DNA of 64,000 bases. Origin: Bacillota bacterium (lineage in GTDB: Bacteria > Bacillota > Negativicutes > Sporomusales > CTSoil-080). The notes beneath the pieces were generated by a model that saw only the letters and a program-made list of their open reading frames with translations, did no database searches and was not told where the DNA came from. The position numbers and the translations under genes were made by a program. Location: positions 1 through 64,000 of the forward strand of contig JAGGAD010000017.1 of NCBI GenBank assembly GCA_017889625.1, read 5' to 3'. Shown piece after piece: positions 1-12,407 of the stretch. How positions within the stretch are numbered: the first letter of the stretch is position 1; each line of letters starts with the position of its first letter.

Positions 1-77
<77 letters not shown>

Positions 78-149
78 ATAATTTATTTGTTATTTTTTAA
101 ACAACATTTATTATACCATTGTCATAATAACTAGTCAATAGTTATATTA

Positions 150-226
150 TGGTCGGAGCGGCAGGATTCGAACCTGCGACCCCCTGGTCCCAAGCCAGGT
201 GCTCTACCAAGCTGAGCCACGCCCCG
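150..226 (-). tRNA. tRNA-Pro (anticodon TGG), copy 1
   Basis: Minus-strand cloverleaf with acceptor CGGGGCG pairing with CGCTCCG, anticodon loop CTTGGGA (TGG, proline), T-loop GGTTCGAATCC and an encoded CCA. A second, nearly identical copy lies at 696-772. The two differ in the D arm (GAGC here, GAGT there), which changes one D-stem pair from G-C to G-U. Confidence 0.97.
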
Positions 227-238
227 TTGAATGGTGTA

Positions 239-457
239 TTATACAAAAAGCAATAGTTGATCCTGACTCGGATCTAGTTTGGCCGGATTAATTCGTTTTA
301 GCTGTTCAACTGTAATCCAGCGATCACAGGCACGACAATAAACACTAGCTGACTCATAGGCCCAGGCCAAGTCATGATCACATTTCGGACAGATAAACTG
401 AATCATCAGTTTTCTGGCTGGTGCTTCAGCGATTTCTTTTTCTTGGCGTTCTACCAC
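239..457 (-). CDS. small zinc-ribbon protein
   Basis: This 72-residue protein has two CxxC pairs (CPKC near residue 23 and CRAC near residue 41) spaced as in a zinc ribbon, so it probably binds one structural zinc ion. The GTG start is chosen because AAGGAG lies about 10 bases upstream; an internal ATG just before the ribbon is the alternative start. It sits between tRNA genes on the same strand and may be co-transcribed with them. No enzymatic motif is visible, and the function is unknown. Confidence 0.6.
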   Translation of the reverse strand: MVERQEKEIAEAPARKLMIQFICPKCDHDLAWAYESASVYCRACDRWITVEQLKRINPAKLDPSQDQLLLFV

Positions 458-606
458 TTAACTGCAGCTCCTTGTCTGTAAACCCTTTGATCTACCACTC
501 TACCATTTGAACGGCAGGGAGCAATACTTTTTCTAATGCTCAACCAAGTTTAAACACTAAAACGCAAGCCAGCTCACACAGGAACCGCCTTGCGGCTTTT
601 AAAATT

Positions 607-680
607 TGGAGCGGGTGATGGGAATCGAACCCACGCAGCCAGCTTGGAAGGCTGGAACTCTACCGTTGAGCTACACCCGC
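607..680 (-). tRNA. tRNA-Gly (anticodon TCC)
   Basis: Minus-strand cloverleaf with acceptor GCGGGTG pairing with the CACCCGC end, D arm AGCTCAACGGTAGAG, anticodon loop CTTCCAA (TCC, glycine), T arm GGGTTCGATTCCC and an encoded CCA. It lies 15 bases downstream of the second tRNA-Pro, so the two are probably processed from one transcript. Confidence 0.97.
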
Positions 681-695
681 ATATTAAGTTTTCGA

Positions 696-772
696 TGGTC
701 GGAGCGGCAGGATTCGAACCTGCGACCCCCTGGTCCCAAGCCAGGTACTCTACCAAACTGAGCCACGCCCCG
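696..772 (-). tRNA. tRNA-Pro (anticodon TGG), copy 2
   Basis: Same structure as the gene at 150-226: acceptor CGGGGCG/CGCTCCG, anticodon loop CTTGGGA, T arm GGTTCGAATCC, encoded CCA. It is the promoter-proximal tRNA of the minus-strand cluster. The few differences from the other copy are confined to the D arm. Confidence 0.97.
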
Positions 773-919
773 TCAATCACAAGATATATTATACTATATC
801 TTTTTGTGCTATGTCAACAACTTATTTTACATAACATTTTGTTTTGTATTTCAGCCATTGTCAGCGACAACGTTAATAGAATATCATTTATAGATAGCAA
901 TGTCAAGATTTTTTTAAAA

Positions 920-959
920 AACTAACCAAGCGCCGTGGTTAAACGCGCTTTGGTTAGTT
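920..959. terminator. bidirectional rho-independent terminator
   Basis: The arms ACTAACCAAGCGC and GCGCTTTGGTTAGT form a long stem, with T/A tracts on both sides. On the minus strand it lies just past the stop of the fumarase beta gene and ends that operon; on the plus strand it also has a T run. Confidence 0.85.
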
Positions 960-969
960 TTTTTGTTGA

Positions 970-1545
970 TTATAAGTTATTATCAGCCGGCAGACGGCAG
1001 TATTGCTTTTGTCCTTCAAGGTAAAAGTTATTGCCTGTACTGTCTATGACTACAATCGCCGGGAAGTTTTCGACGGTCATTCGGGCTAAGGCTTCGGCCC
1101 CTAAATCGGCGTAGGCTACTACTTCATAGCTTTTTACGGTTGCGGCAATAAGCGCCGCCGCACCGCCGGTGGCAGCAAAGTAAACGGCTTGATGTTTTTT
1201 CATGGCAGCGATTACTTCAGGCGAGCGATAGCCTTTGCCAATCATCCCCAGCAAGCCCTGGTCCAACATCTGCGGGGTGTATGAGTCCATTCGTCCGCTG
1301 GTGGTCGGTCCGGCTGAGCCGATAGGCTGGCCCGGTTTTGCCGGACTTGGGCCGACATAGTAGACTATTTGGTTATGAAAGTCAACGGGCAGGGTTTCGC
1401 CTTTAGCCAAGGCTTCGGTCATTCTTTTATGGGCGGCATCCCGTGAGGTATATACGGTGCCGGTAATAAGTACAAGGTCACCCGCTTTAAGAGCACGGGC
1501 TTGTTCCAAGGTAAACGGCGTTGTTATTTTGATTGGTGCGGCCAT
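970..1545 (-). CDS. class I fumarate hydratase, beta subunit
   Basis: This 191-residue protein is the beta part of the two-subunit, iron-sulfur fumarase/tartrate dehydratase family (fumarate + water to malate, cytoplasmic). Visible features are the N-terminal TPFTLEQARALKAGD swivel-domain start, a VYYVGPSPAKPGQPIGSAGPTT substrate-binding stretch, and SGRMDSYTPQML, all typical of this subunit. The length matches the family. It follows the alpha subunit by 13 bases, so the two are translated from one message and form one enzyme. The terminator at 920-959 closes the unit. Confidence 0.93.
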   Translation of the reverse strand: MAAPIKITTPFTLEQARALKAGDLVLITGTVYTSRDAAHKRMTEALAKGETLPVDFHNQIVYYVGPSPAKPGQPIGSAGPTTSGRMDSYTPQMLDQGLLGMIGKGYRSPEVIAAMKKHQAVYFAATGGAAALIAATVKSYEVVAYADLGAEALARMTVENFPAIVVIDSTGNNFYLEGQKQYCRLPADNNL

Positions 1546-1558
1546 GTTAGCAGCCCCC

Positions 1559-2401
1559 TTATATTAGTGTTTCGGCATGACGGGTAGCGTGGCAGTTTAC
1601 ATTAATCGCCACCGGCAAGCCGGCAATATGCGTGGGATAGTATTCAATGTTAACGGCCAGGGCGGTTGTGGTGCCGCCTAAGCCTTGCGGCCCGACGCCG
1701 GTTAGGTTTACCAGGGTTAGTAGTTCTTCTTCGAGTTTAGCGTAGTCCGGGTTGGCATTATGGCGATCTATCGGCCTTAGCAACGCTTTTTTTGCTAATA
1801 GCGCGGCTTTTTCCATTGTGCCGCCGATACCCATACCGACGATAATCGGCGGACAGGGATTAGCTCCGGCCGCCAAGACTGTGTCCAGGATAAATTTCTT
1901 TACTCCGGCAACGCCGTCTGATGGTTTGAGCATTTTTACCGCACTCATATTTTCACTGCCAAAGCCTTTCGGGGCCAGGGTTATTTTAAGTTTATCGCCA
2001 GGGACAATTTCGGTATGGATAATAGCCGGGGTATTATTGCCGGTGTTTTTTCTATTGAATAGGGGCTCAGCGACTACGGATTTCCGGAGATAGCCTTCAC
2101 TGTAGCCGGTTGCTACCCCATTGTTTATCGCAGTTTGTAAGTCACCGTCTATGTGTACTTCTTGGCCAAGTTCGAGAAAAATAACGGCCATTCCAGTGTC
2201 TTGGCAAATGGGCACGTCGTTTTGGGCGGCAATAGCCGCATTTTCAATTAGTTGATTGATTATTTCCTGGCCAAGGGGTGATTGTTCCTGGTTATGCATG
2301 TGGGTCAAGGCCGTTTTAACATCTTCCGGCAGATAGTAGTTGGCTTTTATTGCTAATTCGGCAACGGCTTTGGTTACCATTTGGGCTGTAATTACCCGCA
2401 T
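1559..2401 (-). CDS. class I fumarate hydratase, alpha subunit
   Basis: The alpha subunit (about 280 residues) carries the [4Fe-4S] cluster of the anaerobic fumarase/tartrate dehydratase family. Cysteines are seen in VPICQDTGMAV, GANPCPPIIVGMGIGG and near VNCHATRH, as expected for cluster ligands. The ATG at 2401 is preferred over an upstream in-frame TTG because AGGAGGG lies 8 bases before it. That ribosome site overlaps the TAG stop of the malic enzyme gene, which suggests translational coupling. Malic enzyme and fumarase together connect pyruvate, malate and fumarate. Confidence 0.93.
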   Translation of the reverse strand: MRVITAQMVTKAVAELAIKANYYLPEDVKTALTHMHNQEQSPLGQEIINQLIENAAIAAQNDVPICQDTGMAVIFLELGQEVHIDGDLQTAINNGVATGYSEGYLRKSVVAEPLFNRKNTGNNTPAIIHTEIVPGDKLKITLAPKGFGSENMSAVKMLKPSDGVAGVKKFILDTVLAAGANPCPPIIVGMGIGGTMEKAALLAKKALLRPIDRHNANPDYAKLEEELLTLVNLTGVGPQGLGGTTTALAVNIEYYPTHIAGLPVAINVNCHATRHAETLI

Positions 2402-2414
2402 TTTTTCCACCCTC

Positions 2415-3644
2415 CTATCGACCAAGTTTTATTCTAGCGGCGGCGTTAGCCCTGACGGTTTCCGGATCAATTTTTATTCTGGCTACGCCGCTGTCCATCG
2501 CGGCCTTGGCTACTGCAGCCGCTACTGCCGGAGCGACTCTTGGATCGAAAGCGTCAGGCACTACATAGTCTTCCCGAAGTTCATGGTCTTGAATAAGTCC
2601 CGCAATCGCGTGGGCTGCGGCTAATTTCATGGTTTCGTTGATTTGCCGGGCCCGAACGTCGATGGCCCCGCGAAAGACTCCCGGAAATACCATTACGTTA
2701 TTAACTTGGTTAGGCGAGTCTGAGCGCCCAGTGCCAGCTACTCTGGCTCCTGCGGCCTTAGCAACGTCATACATAACTTCTGGAACGGGATTTGCCATGG
2801 CTAACACTACGGCATCGCTGTTCATATTACTGATTATGTCAGTGGTAAATACCGCTGGCGCAGAAACGCCCAGCAGTACATCTGCGCCTTTGGCTATTTC
2901 GCTCAGTTTTCCTTGAAGTTTTTCTTTGTTGGTAACTTCGGCCAGTTCAGCCTGCACCTGGTTCAGGCCAGGTCTCCCGGCACATAACGCTCCTTTTGAA
3001 TCAAGCAGAATTACATTTTGCGCGCCGGCATGAACCAGGAGTTTAGCGATAGCCGTTCCGGCGGCTCCAGCTCCATTAACTACTATTTTAACTGCGGACA
3101 GAGATTTTTTAACTAGGCGCAAGGCCCCAATGGTGGCGGCTACCGCGGCAATGGCGGTACCATGCTGGTCGTCATGGAATACCGGGATATCCATTATTTC
3201 TTTGAGCCGATTTTCAATTTCGTAGCATTTAGGTGAGGAAAAATCTTCGAGGTTTATCCCGGCAAAGCTAGGTTGCAGCAATTTGACGGTTTCGATAATT
3301 TTGTCAGGGTCTTTGGTGTCCAGGCAAATCGGCACCGCGTCAACGTCACCAAAAGTTTTAAACAAGACTGATTTGCCTTCCATTACGGGCATAGCCGCTT
3401 CTGGCCCGATGTCGCCAAGGCCAAGAACCCTGGTCCCATCGCTTACTACTGCGACCATGTTACCCCGACAGGTATATTCAAAAGATAAATCTTTATTTTT
3501 AGCAATTTGCAAACAAGGTTCTGCTACTCCCGGAGTATAGGCTAAGCTTAGGTCTTTACGGTTTGTTAGTGGCACTTTACTTGCCACTTCTAGTTTACCT
3601 TGGTGTAATTTATGCAATTTTATCGCTTCTTCTTGGATACTCAC
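2415..3644 (-). CDS. NAD(P)-dependent malic enzyme (malate dehydrogenase, decarboxylating)
   Basis: This 409-residue protein matches the short bacterial malic enzymes, which interconvert malate and pyruvate plus CO2. It shows SLAYTPGVAEPC at the N terminus, the VLGLGDIGPEAAMPVMEGK motif, FHDDQHGTAIA, and a Rossmann motif (VVNGAGAAGTAIA) for the nicotinamide cofactor. The start is GTG with AAGGAGATG ahead of it. It is first in a malic enzyme-fumarase operon, supporting reductive conversion of C4 acids. The transport and regulatory context is not visible. Confidence 0.93.
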   Translation of the reverse strand: MSIQEEAIKLHKLHQGKLEVASKVPLTNRKDLSLAYTPGVAEPCLQIAKNKDLSFEYTCRGNMVAVVSDGTRVLGLGDIGPEAAMPVMEGKSVLFKTFGDVDAVPICLDTKDPDKIIETVKLLQPSFAGINLEDFSSPKCYEIENRLKEIMDIPVFHDDQHGTAIAAVAATIGALRLVKKSLSAVKIVVNGAGAAGTAIAKLLVHAGAQNVILLDSKGALCAGRPGLNQVQAELAEVTNKEKLQGKLSEIAKGADVLLGVSAPAVFTTDIISNMNSDAVVLAMANPVPEVMYDVAKAAGARVAGTGRSDSPNQVNNVMVFPGVFRGAIDVRARQINETMKLAAAHAIAGLIQDHELREDYVVPDAFDPRVAPAVAAAVAKAAMDSGVARIKIDPETVRANAAARIKLGR

Positions 3645-3746
3645 TAATTACATCTCCTTATTTTTCTGGCCTGAGACCCGATTCGATTTTATTCTATATA
3701 GCCCAATTATAACCAATGTTTCGTTCTAGGACAACCTTATAGTAAA

Positions 3747-3774
3747 CAAGGCTGACGCGCTCGCGCCAGCCTTG
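3747..3774 (-). terminator. hairpin terminator after PFOR gene
   Basis: CAAGGCTG and CAGCCTTG pair with a GC-rich inner stem, 27 bases past the PFOR stop. The T tract on the minus strand is weak (TTTACTATA), but position and stem strength fit a transcription end. Confidence 0.6.
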
Positions 3775-3800
3775 CTGCTTTTTAGTTTTTTTCGCAACTA

Positions 3801-7352
<3,552 letters not shown>

Positions 7353-7363
7353 TTATATACATT

Positions 7364-7393
7364 CGTCGTAGACCGGGTTACCGACCTACGACG
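7364..7393 (-). promoter_or_regulatory. perfect-stem hairpin in PFOR leader
   Basis: CGTCGTAG and CTACGACG form the outer stem and CGG/CCG an inner stem about 50-80 bases ahead of the PFOR start, so the hairpin would be part of the PFOR 5' leader. A T run follows it on the plus strand only. A TATAAT-like -10 lies at 7437-7442 on the minus strand, upstream of the hairpin. It may be an operator, an mRNA-stabilising hairpin or an attenuator; the sequence cannot tell which. Confidence 0.45.
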
Positions 7394-7492
7394 ATGTTTT
7401 TTTCAATTTGAAAAATTTTCATACACTTCAAGTAGTATTATATAGTATAGCATATTTCCAGACGAAGAAAAAGCTGGAAATTAAAATTTTCC

Positions 7493-7969
7493 TTATATTT
7501 CTAGCTGGAGTGCTTCAAAGATATTTTTATCATTCAGCGACAATATCCCACAGCTGGATTTAGAGCCGCCCCGCGGCAAGGCCGGGCTGCCAGGATTAAA
7601 TAGCAGAATACTATCCTGCCAGGTTATATCCGGTACATGGGAGTGTCCGTAGATTACGGCATCGACTTCATATTGTCTGGCCCACTGCGCCAGTTCTTTT
7701 ATGCGGCTTTTCGCCTGATAATTATCGCCATGGGTCAGCCATATTTTTTTGTCCCCGATTTGAATAAATTCGTCAGGTTTTGCGGTTCCATAGGCATCAC
7801 AGTTACCAGCGACGGCAATTACCTTTGTTCCGGTAACATCAGCCAGATATTTGCCATCCCGGCAGTTATCGCCAGCATGCAGCCATAGTTCTACTTTCCC
7901 GGCTGCTTTGACCGCTTTTAATATTGCCTTAGTATTCCCATGAGTATCACTAATAACTCCTATCCTCAT
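7493..7969 (-). CDS. YfcE/MJ0936-family metallophosphoesterase
   Basis: This 158-residue protein has the calcineurin-like metal-binding signature: [27 protein letters not shown] and YGHSHVP supply the Asp, His and Asn ligands of a two-metal centre. Relatives hydrolyse phosphodiesters, but the natural substrate is uncertain. The gene overlaps the end of rdgB by 20 bases and has GAGGT 6 bases ahead of its ATG. It is the last member of the rph-rdgB-yfcE string. Confidence 0.9.
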   Translation of the reverse strand: MRIGVISDTHGNTKAILKAVKAAGKVELWLHAGDNCRDGKYLADVTGTKVIAVAGNCDAYGTAKPDEFIQIGDKKIWLTHGDNYQAKSRIKELAQWARQYEVDAVIYGHSHVPDITWQDSILLFNPGSPALPRGGSKSSCGILSLNDKNIFEALQLEI

Positions 7970-8564
7970 TATAGTACCTCATTAACTTCGGCCCGATATT
8001 CTGTACCGCCTGGCCTCGGTGACTAAGCGCATTTTTTTCTTCCGGGGCTATTTCAGCTAATGTTTTACCTAGCTTCGTAATATAGAAGATCGGATCATAG
8101 CCAAAACCGCCATGCCCCTTGGCTTCTGTTAAAATAACACCTTCGCATACGCCTTCAGCGGTTAACAATGTGCCGTCAGGATCAATATAGGCCAATACAC
8201 AACGAAATCGAGCTGTTCTTTTATTAGGTTCAATCCCAACCAAATTTGCTAAGAGTTTTTTATTGCATTCGGCATCAGTCGCCCCCATTCCGGCGTAGCG
8301 TGCCGAATATACCCCCGGGGCTCCGTCCAGCGCGTCGACTTCCAGCCCCGAATCATCAGCGAGACAAGCCTTCCCGGTACAAAGCGCATAGTGCGTGGCT
8401 TTTAGCACTGCATTAGCGAGGAAGGTTTCACCGGTTTCTTCCGCTTCCGGCAATTTCTCGCCAAGTTCAGTTAAAGAAATAAGCTTAACCGGCAAATTAG
8501 CTAAAGCCATTGCCAATTCTTTAACTTTGCCTTGATTGGTAGTCGCTACAATAATTTCTCTCAT
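7950..8564 (-). CDS. rdgB: XTP/dITP diphosphatase (RdgB/HAM1)
   Basis: A HAM1-family nucleotide pyrophosphatase of about 204 residues that removes deaminated purine nucleotides (XTP, ITP) from the pool. Visible signatures are [14 protein letters not shown] at the N terminus, [25 protein letters not shown], and the C-terminal [11 protein letters not shown] plus ALSHRGQA. The ATG at 8564 overlaps the rph stop as ATGA, so coupling to rph is likely. An in-frame GTG at 8585 with GGGAG upstream is a possible longer start. Confidence 0.93.
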   Translation of the reverse strand: MREIIVATTNQGKVKELAMALANLPVKLISLTELGEKLPEAEETGETFLANAVLKATHYALCTGKACLADDSGLEVDALDGAPGVYSARYAGMGATDAECNKKLLANLVGIEPNKRTARFRCVLAYIDPDGTLLTAEGVCEGVILTEAKGHGGFGYDPIFYITKLGKTLAEIAPEEKNALSHRGQAVQNIGPKLMRYYNEDRSY

Positions 8565-9301
8565 CCTTCGCGTCCCACTCGCCACGACATTGCTCCCAGG
8601 ATTTCTTTTTGATATTCAATTATTTCATTAATTCCTTGTTCCCCGGTTGTTAACAGCGAGGTTAGTTCTTGTTTTGTAAACGGGCGTTTTTCTCCCGTGC
8701 CTTGGACTTCTACCATTGCCCCATTGCCAGTCATTACAAGATTAAGGTCAACCATGGCCCGGCTGTCTTCTTCATAGCAGATATCTAACAGTACTTCATT
8801 ATCTACTACGCCGACACTCACCGCGGCTAAGAAGTCTGTCACCGGAAAGCGTTTGCCTTCGGTGTATAAGGTATTAACAGCATCAAATAAGGCAATATAG
8901 GCTCCGGTTATTGCCGCGGTGCGGGTTCCGCCGTCAGCCTGAATAACATCACAATCAATCCAAATTGTTCTTTCGCCCAATGCCGACAAGTTAGTGACGC
9001 TTCTAAGGGCCCGGCCAATCAACCGCTGGATTTCATGTGTCCGTCCGGTAATTTTGCCTTTAGCCGCTTCACGCATATTACGGGTTTTGGTAGAGCGTGG
9101 CAATAGCGAATATTCAGCGGTAATCCACCCGGAACCGCTGCCCTTCATAAACGGTGGTACTTTTTCTTCCACGGTAGCAACACACAGCACTTTAGTATCA
9201 CCGAATTCTACTAATACTGATCCTTCAGCATGTTTTAAATAATTGCGGGTTATCTTTACCGGTCTAAGTTCATTCGCTTGTCGTCCATCTACGCGCGTCA
9301 T
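8561..9301 (-). CDS. rph: ribonuclease PH
   Basis: This 246-residue phosphorolytic 3' exoribonuclease trims tRNA 3' ends. It shows [13 protein letters not shown], the [14 protein letters not shown] strand, [26 protein letters not shown], and the conserved [21 protein letters not shown] block. The length is that of the family. GGAGG precedes the ATG. The gene leads the rph-rdgB-yfcE group, a common arrangement. Confidence 0.96.
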   Translation of the reverse strand: MTRVDGRQANELRPVKITRNYLKHAEGSVLVEFGDTKVLCVATVEEKVPPFMKGSGSGWITAEYSLLPRSTKTRNMREAAKGKITGRTHEIQRLIGRALRSVTNLSALGERTIWIDCDVIQADGGTRTAAITGAYIALFDAVNTLYTEGKRFPVTDFLAAVSVGVVDNEVLLDICYEEDSRAMVDLNLVMTGNGAMVEVQGTGEKRPFTKQELTSLLTTGEQGINEIIEYQKEILGAMSWRVGREG

Positions 9302-9328
9302 ATAAAATTTTCCTCCTCGTGACTCTGG

Positions 9329-10651
9329 TCAGAGCCGCTCTACAAAATCATTTTCTTTATCTTGAATTATATAGTGTTGAAACTGTCCTTGTGTTTTTGC
9401 CAAAAGTGCAGCATCTTTAGCTTGCTGCCGACAAGCGGCACAAGGTTCTCTAGGAATAATGGCGGCAAAGATCGACTTATAGTCGCCTTGGTAATCGCCA
9501 TTAGACTGACTTTCGACTGTTATAAAACCATGGCACTTGGTACACACGCGCACCCGTTCTAGTTGTTGTTCACTAATGGAACTATCATCATAGTATATGT
9601 GCCGCTGGCGCTGCCAGTAGTCCCCCGCCTTGGTACAGGCCTGGCGGCTTAGTGAAAAGCGATTTTGCCACAACCCCATTTGCTGGCGAACAAGTTTTTC
9701 AATATAAGCGGTATTCCGGGCAATGCTCTTGGGAGCCCGGGCAATATCCGGCTCAACAACCCGACGATAATCTAATCCAGCCATCGCTAATATGATGCCG
9801 GTGTTTACATACGGCAAGGCATCTTCGATAGAGTAACCGCCTTCAAGGACTGCAATATCGGCTTTTAGCTTATCTGCCAATCTAGCATACCCCTGAGCCG
9901 TAACTGCCATGCCAGCTAGGGGATCACTGTAATGATTATCCTGCCCAGCAGAGTTAATAATTAGGTCCGGGGCAAAGTCTGCGAGGATCGGCAATACTAG
10001 GTTATCAAGGATATAATGCATTCCTTCATCGGTTGTGCCCGGCGGCAACGGCAGGTTTATGGTAGTGCCAAAAGCCCGCGGACCTCCCGCCTCATCGGTA
10101 AAGCCAGTGCCTGGGTAAAGGGTTCGTCCATCCTGATGAAAGGAAATAAATAGCGTATCCGGATCATGGTAGAAAATATCTTGGGTTCCATCACCATGAT
10201 GAACGTCGGTGTCGACAATAGCCACCCGGCCAATGCCCCGCTGCCGCCGCAAATATTCTATCATAATCGCTTCAATATTTATCGTGCAAAAGCCCCGCGT
10301 ACCATGCACTACCCGCATGGCATGATGGCCCGGTGGTCTGACTAAGGCAAAGGCTCGCTCAACGTCGCCGCTTACCACCGCCTCAGCGGCGGTGATAGCA
10401 CCGCCGGCGGATACTAAATGGGCATCGGTAATTAATGAAGCGATATCCGGCACCCCAATATGAACTCGTTCGGCATCAGCGATTTTCGCGAGTCGCGGCT
10501 TATATTCTTTAATACCGGGTATGTCCAGGAGGCCTTCTTCAACAAGCTGATCCCGTGTATATAAAAGCCGTTCTTCCCGTTCCGGATGGGTCGGGCTAAT
10601 TGCCCAGTCAAACGCCGGGAAGAACACTAACCCCAAGGGTTTTGCTTGCAT
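9329..10651 (-). CDS. histone-deacetylase-family amidohydrolase with C-terminal CxxC extension
   Basis: Residues 1-300 are a class II-type HDAC/acetoin-utilisation fold that hydrolyses an acetyl-amide on an unknown substrate. Zinc and catalytic motifs are visible: RPPGHHAM, DTDVHHGDGTQD, SAGQDNHYSDPL and LEGGY. Residues 330-440 are an extension holding CTKCHG and CAACRQ, which look like a four-cysteine zinc ribbon. The ATG overlaps the hydantoinase stop as TAATG, so the two genes are translationally coupled. The tail is unusual for this family and might bind nucleic acid or a protein partner (inference). Confidence 0.85.
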   Translation of the reverse strand: MQAKPLGLVFFPAFDWAISPTHPEREERLLYTRDQLVEEGLLDIPGIKEYKPRLAKIADAERVHIGVPDIASLITDAHLVSAGGAITAAEAVVSGDVERAFALVRPPGHHAMRVVHGTRGFCTINIEAIMIEYLRRQRGIGRVAIVDTDVHHGDGTQDIFYHDPDTLFISFHQDGRTLYPGTGFTDEAGGPRAFGTTINLPLPPGTTDEGMHYILDNLVLPILADFAPDLIINSAGQDNHYSDPLAGMAVTAQGYARLADKLKADIAVLEGGYSIEDALPYVNTGIILAMAGLDYRRVVEPDIARAPKSIARNTAYIEKLVRQQMGLWQNRFSLSRQACTKAGDYWQRQRHIYYDDSSISEQQLERVRVCTKCHGFITVESQSNGDYQGDYKSIFAAIIPREPCAACRQQAKDAALLAKTQGQFQHYIIQDKENDFVERL

Positions 10652-12315
10652 TATTCCCCCTCCTCAATCGCCACATCGGTAAATACGCCAGGTTTTATTT
10701 GCTGTTGGCAAGTTATTATCTTGCCAACAGTTTGAAAGCCCCGCACTAAATTGAACTCTTCTGCGTATACTGTTTCCATTTTTCCCACACCGATACCAGC
10801 CTGCGCGGCTCGCTCTGCCAAATATTTTTTTGCAAGTATCTCCGCATCATTAAGAGATACGCGCTTATTTTCTAGTTTATCTTGAAGGCCTAATTCGGCT
10901 ACTGTAAAATACCGTTCTTCGGTATCGGCCCTAAAGGTTACCGCCAGCGTTGGCTTAGCTACCGCCGCCCCAACTGCATTGGCTACCGTCGCGCCTTTCG
11001 GCACCTTAACCTTTACGCCTAACTGCGCCGCAACCAGCGGGGCTATTCCAGCGGCTGCACCGCCAACTCCTACCACTAGGTTAGGCTGAATAGTGTTACT
11101 GGAAATTATATCGGCTACCCGCTCAACCGGCTCAGCCGCTTTCGCCGCCAGCATATCGCCAATAGCTGTGGTAATTTTTCCAGCCGCCACTTGCAATACT
11201 TCTTTAGCGATCAGTTTGACATCTTGTTCGCCCTCAGCCAATTGTGCCATCGCCGCCACCGCCTTAGCGTGATCACCAAAGGAAGCTATCCCGGCAACGA
11301 TCATCGCATCTGACACGGTTGGCTTCGGCCCGCCAACGGCCATCGGCGGACCTTCTCGACTTGGTCCGACCGCCAACACACCGCCCTGACGCCGGACAAG
11401 GCTATCGCCGCCAATTCCTACTGAGCTCAGCCAGAAGGAACGTACCGCGGTGGGATAACCATTTATTACGGCCCCGCGTTCAGCAAACAGCGGCACGCCA
11501 TCCCGCCATAGGGCAATGTCGGTAGTTGTACCGCCAATATCCAGGGAAACCGCTTCCCCCTCCGGTGCCGCCAAGGCCATGATTCCCAATACGCTTGCCG
11601 CAGGCCCGGTAAATATCGCCTCAACCGGATAATTTCGCGCTGTATCTAGTGGCAGTGTCCCGCCATCAGCTTTGAGAACGTACACCGGAGCAGTTATGCC
11701 CCGTACAGTTAGGGCCTGGTTAACCGCCGTAGCAAATATCCCAAACTGCCGCCAAACCGCAGAATTATAATAGGCGGAATTAGTCCGCCGCCAAAAATTT
11801 AGCGAACCGGATATTTCCGACCCGATAGTTATATAAGCCGGAGCGACGTATTGTCTAATCATCGCCGCAACCGCTTGTTCGATCGCCGGATTACGCACGG
11901 CAAATTTTCCGACCACAGCAAAGTTCGCAATTTTCTCGGCCTTACGGCATACGACTTTAATTTCACTTTCGTCTGGCCGGGCTACTTCACGCCCCCGGTG
12001 ATCAACATAGCCACTTATTATATATGGTTCCTGGGGTACCATTTTGGCAATGTCCAACCCCGGACCCGGCATTAATACTAAAGCAACTTTATCAGTTTTT
12101 CCTTCTACAACGGTGTTGGTAACAATCGTGGTCGAAAGTGCCACCCGTTGAATTTGGCTGGTGTCGATACCGCTTAACACCAGGTCTAAGGCCGCCAACA
12201 TTCCCTCCATGAGGTCGCCGTGAGTGGTGGCATACTTTGCTTGTGCTAAAATTTTGGCATTACTTATTACAACCGCGTCAGTAAAGGTCCCACCAACATC
12301 AATGCCCAGCAACAT
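10651..12315 (-). CDS. hydantoinase/oxoprolinase family protein
   Basis: About 554 residues with the ASKHA ATPase fold of hydantoinase A: LLGIDVGGTFTDAVV at the start, LSTTIVTNTVVEGK, EAIFTGPAASVLG, SLDIGGTTTDIAL and VGVGGAAAGIAP. Family members use ATP to open hydantoin or 5-oxoproline rings; the substrate here is unknown. It is shorter than typical HyuA proteins and no HyuB partner is nearby. The ATG at 12315 follows GGGGG by 7 bases and is preferred over an upstream in-frame ATG. Coupled to the HDAC-like gene. Confidence 0.85.
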   Translation of the reverse strand: MLLGIDVGGTFTDAVVISNAKILAQAKYATTHGDLMEGMLAALDLVLSGIDTSQIQRVALSTTIVTNTVVEGKTDKVALVLMPGPGLDIAKMVPQEPYIISGYVDHRGREVARPDESEIKVVCRKAEKIANFAVVGKFAVRNPAIEQAVAAMIRQYVAPAYITIGSEISGSLNFWRRTNSAYYNSAVWRQFGIFATAVNQALTVRGITAPVYVLKADGGTLPLDTARNYPVEAIFTGPAASVLGIMALAAPEGEAVSLDIGGTTTDIALWRDGVPLFAERGAVINGYPTAVRSFWLSSVGIGGDSLVRRQGGVLAVGPSREGPPMAVGGPKPTVSDAMIVAGIASFGDHAKAVAAMAQLAEGEQDVKLIAKEVLQVAAGKITTAIGDMLAAKAAEPVERVADIISSNTIQPNLVVGVGGAAAGIAPLVAAQLGVKVKVPKGATVANAVGAAVAKPTLAVTFRADTEERYFTVAELGLQDKLENKRVSLNDAEILAKKYLAERAAQAGIGVGKMETVYAEEFNLVRGFQTVGKIITCQQQIKPGVFTDVAIEEGE

Positions 12316-12365
12316 CGTATTCCCCCGCTTTCTCATTTTGGCCAGCTCCGATTTACCAAAAAATA

Positions 12366-12397
12366 GAGAGGATAGTCCAATGTTAGTCTACCCTCTC
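12366..12397 (-). terminator. rho-independent terminator after the CofE-like gene
   Basis: On the minus strand GAGAGGGTAG pairs with CTATCCTCTC and is followed by TATTTTTT. It lies between the CofE-like gene and the hydantoinase gene, separating the two transcription units. Confidence 0.8.
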
Positions 12398-12407
12398 CGT
12401 TAAGCCA

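Noticed and set aside
458-560. tRNA-like D-arm fragments (GGTAGAGTGGTAGA) upstream of the zinc-ribbon gene
   Set aside because: No acceptor, anticodon or T arm can be built around them; part of the stretch is the ribosome site and start of the zinc-ribbon gene.
574-925. Open frames on both strands across the tRNA-Gly and tRNA-Pro genes
   Set aside because: They translate the tRNA genes themselves and have no ribosome sites.
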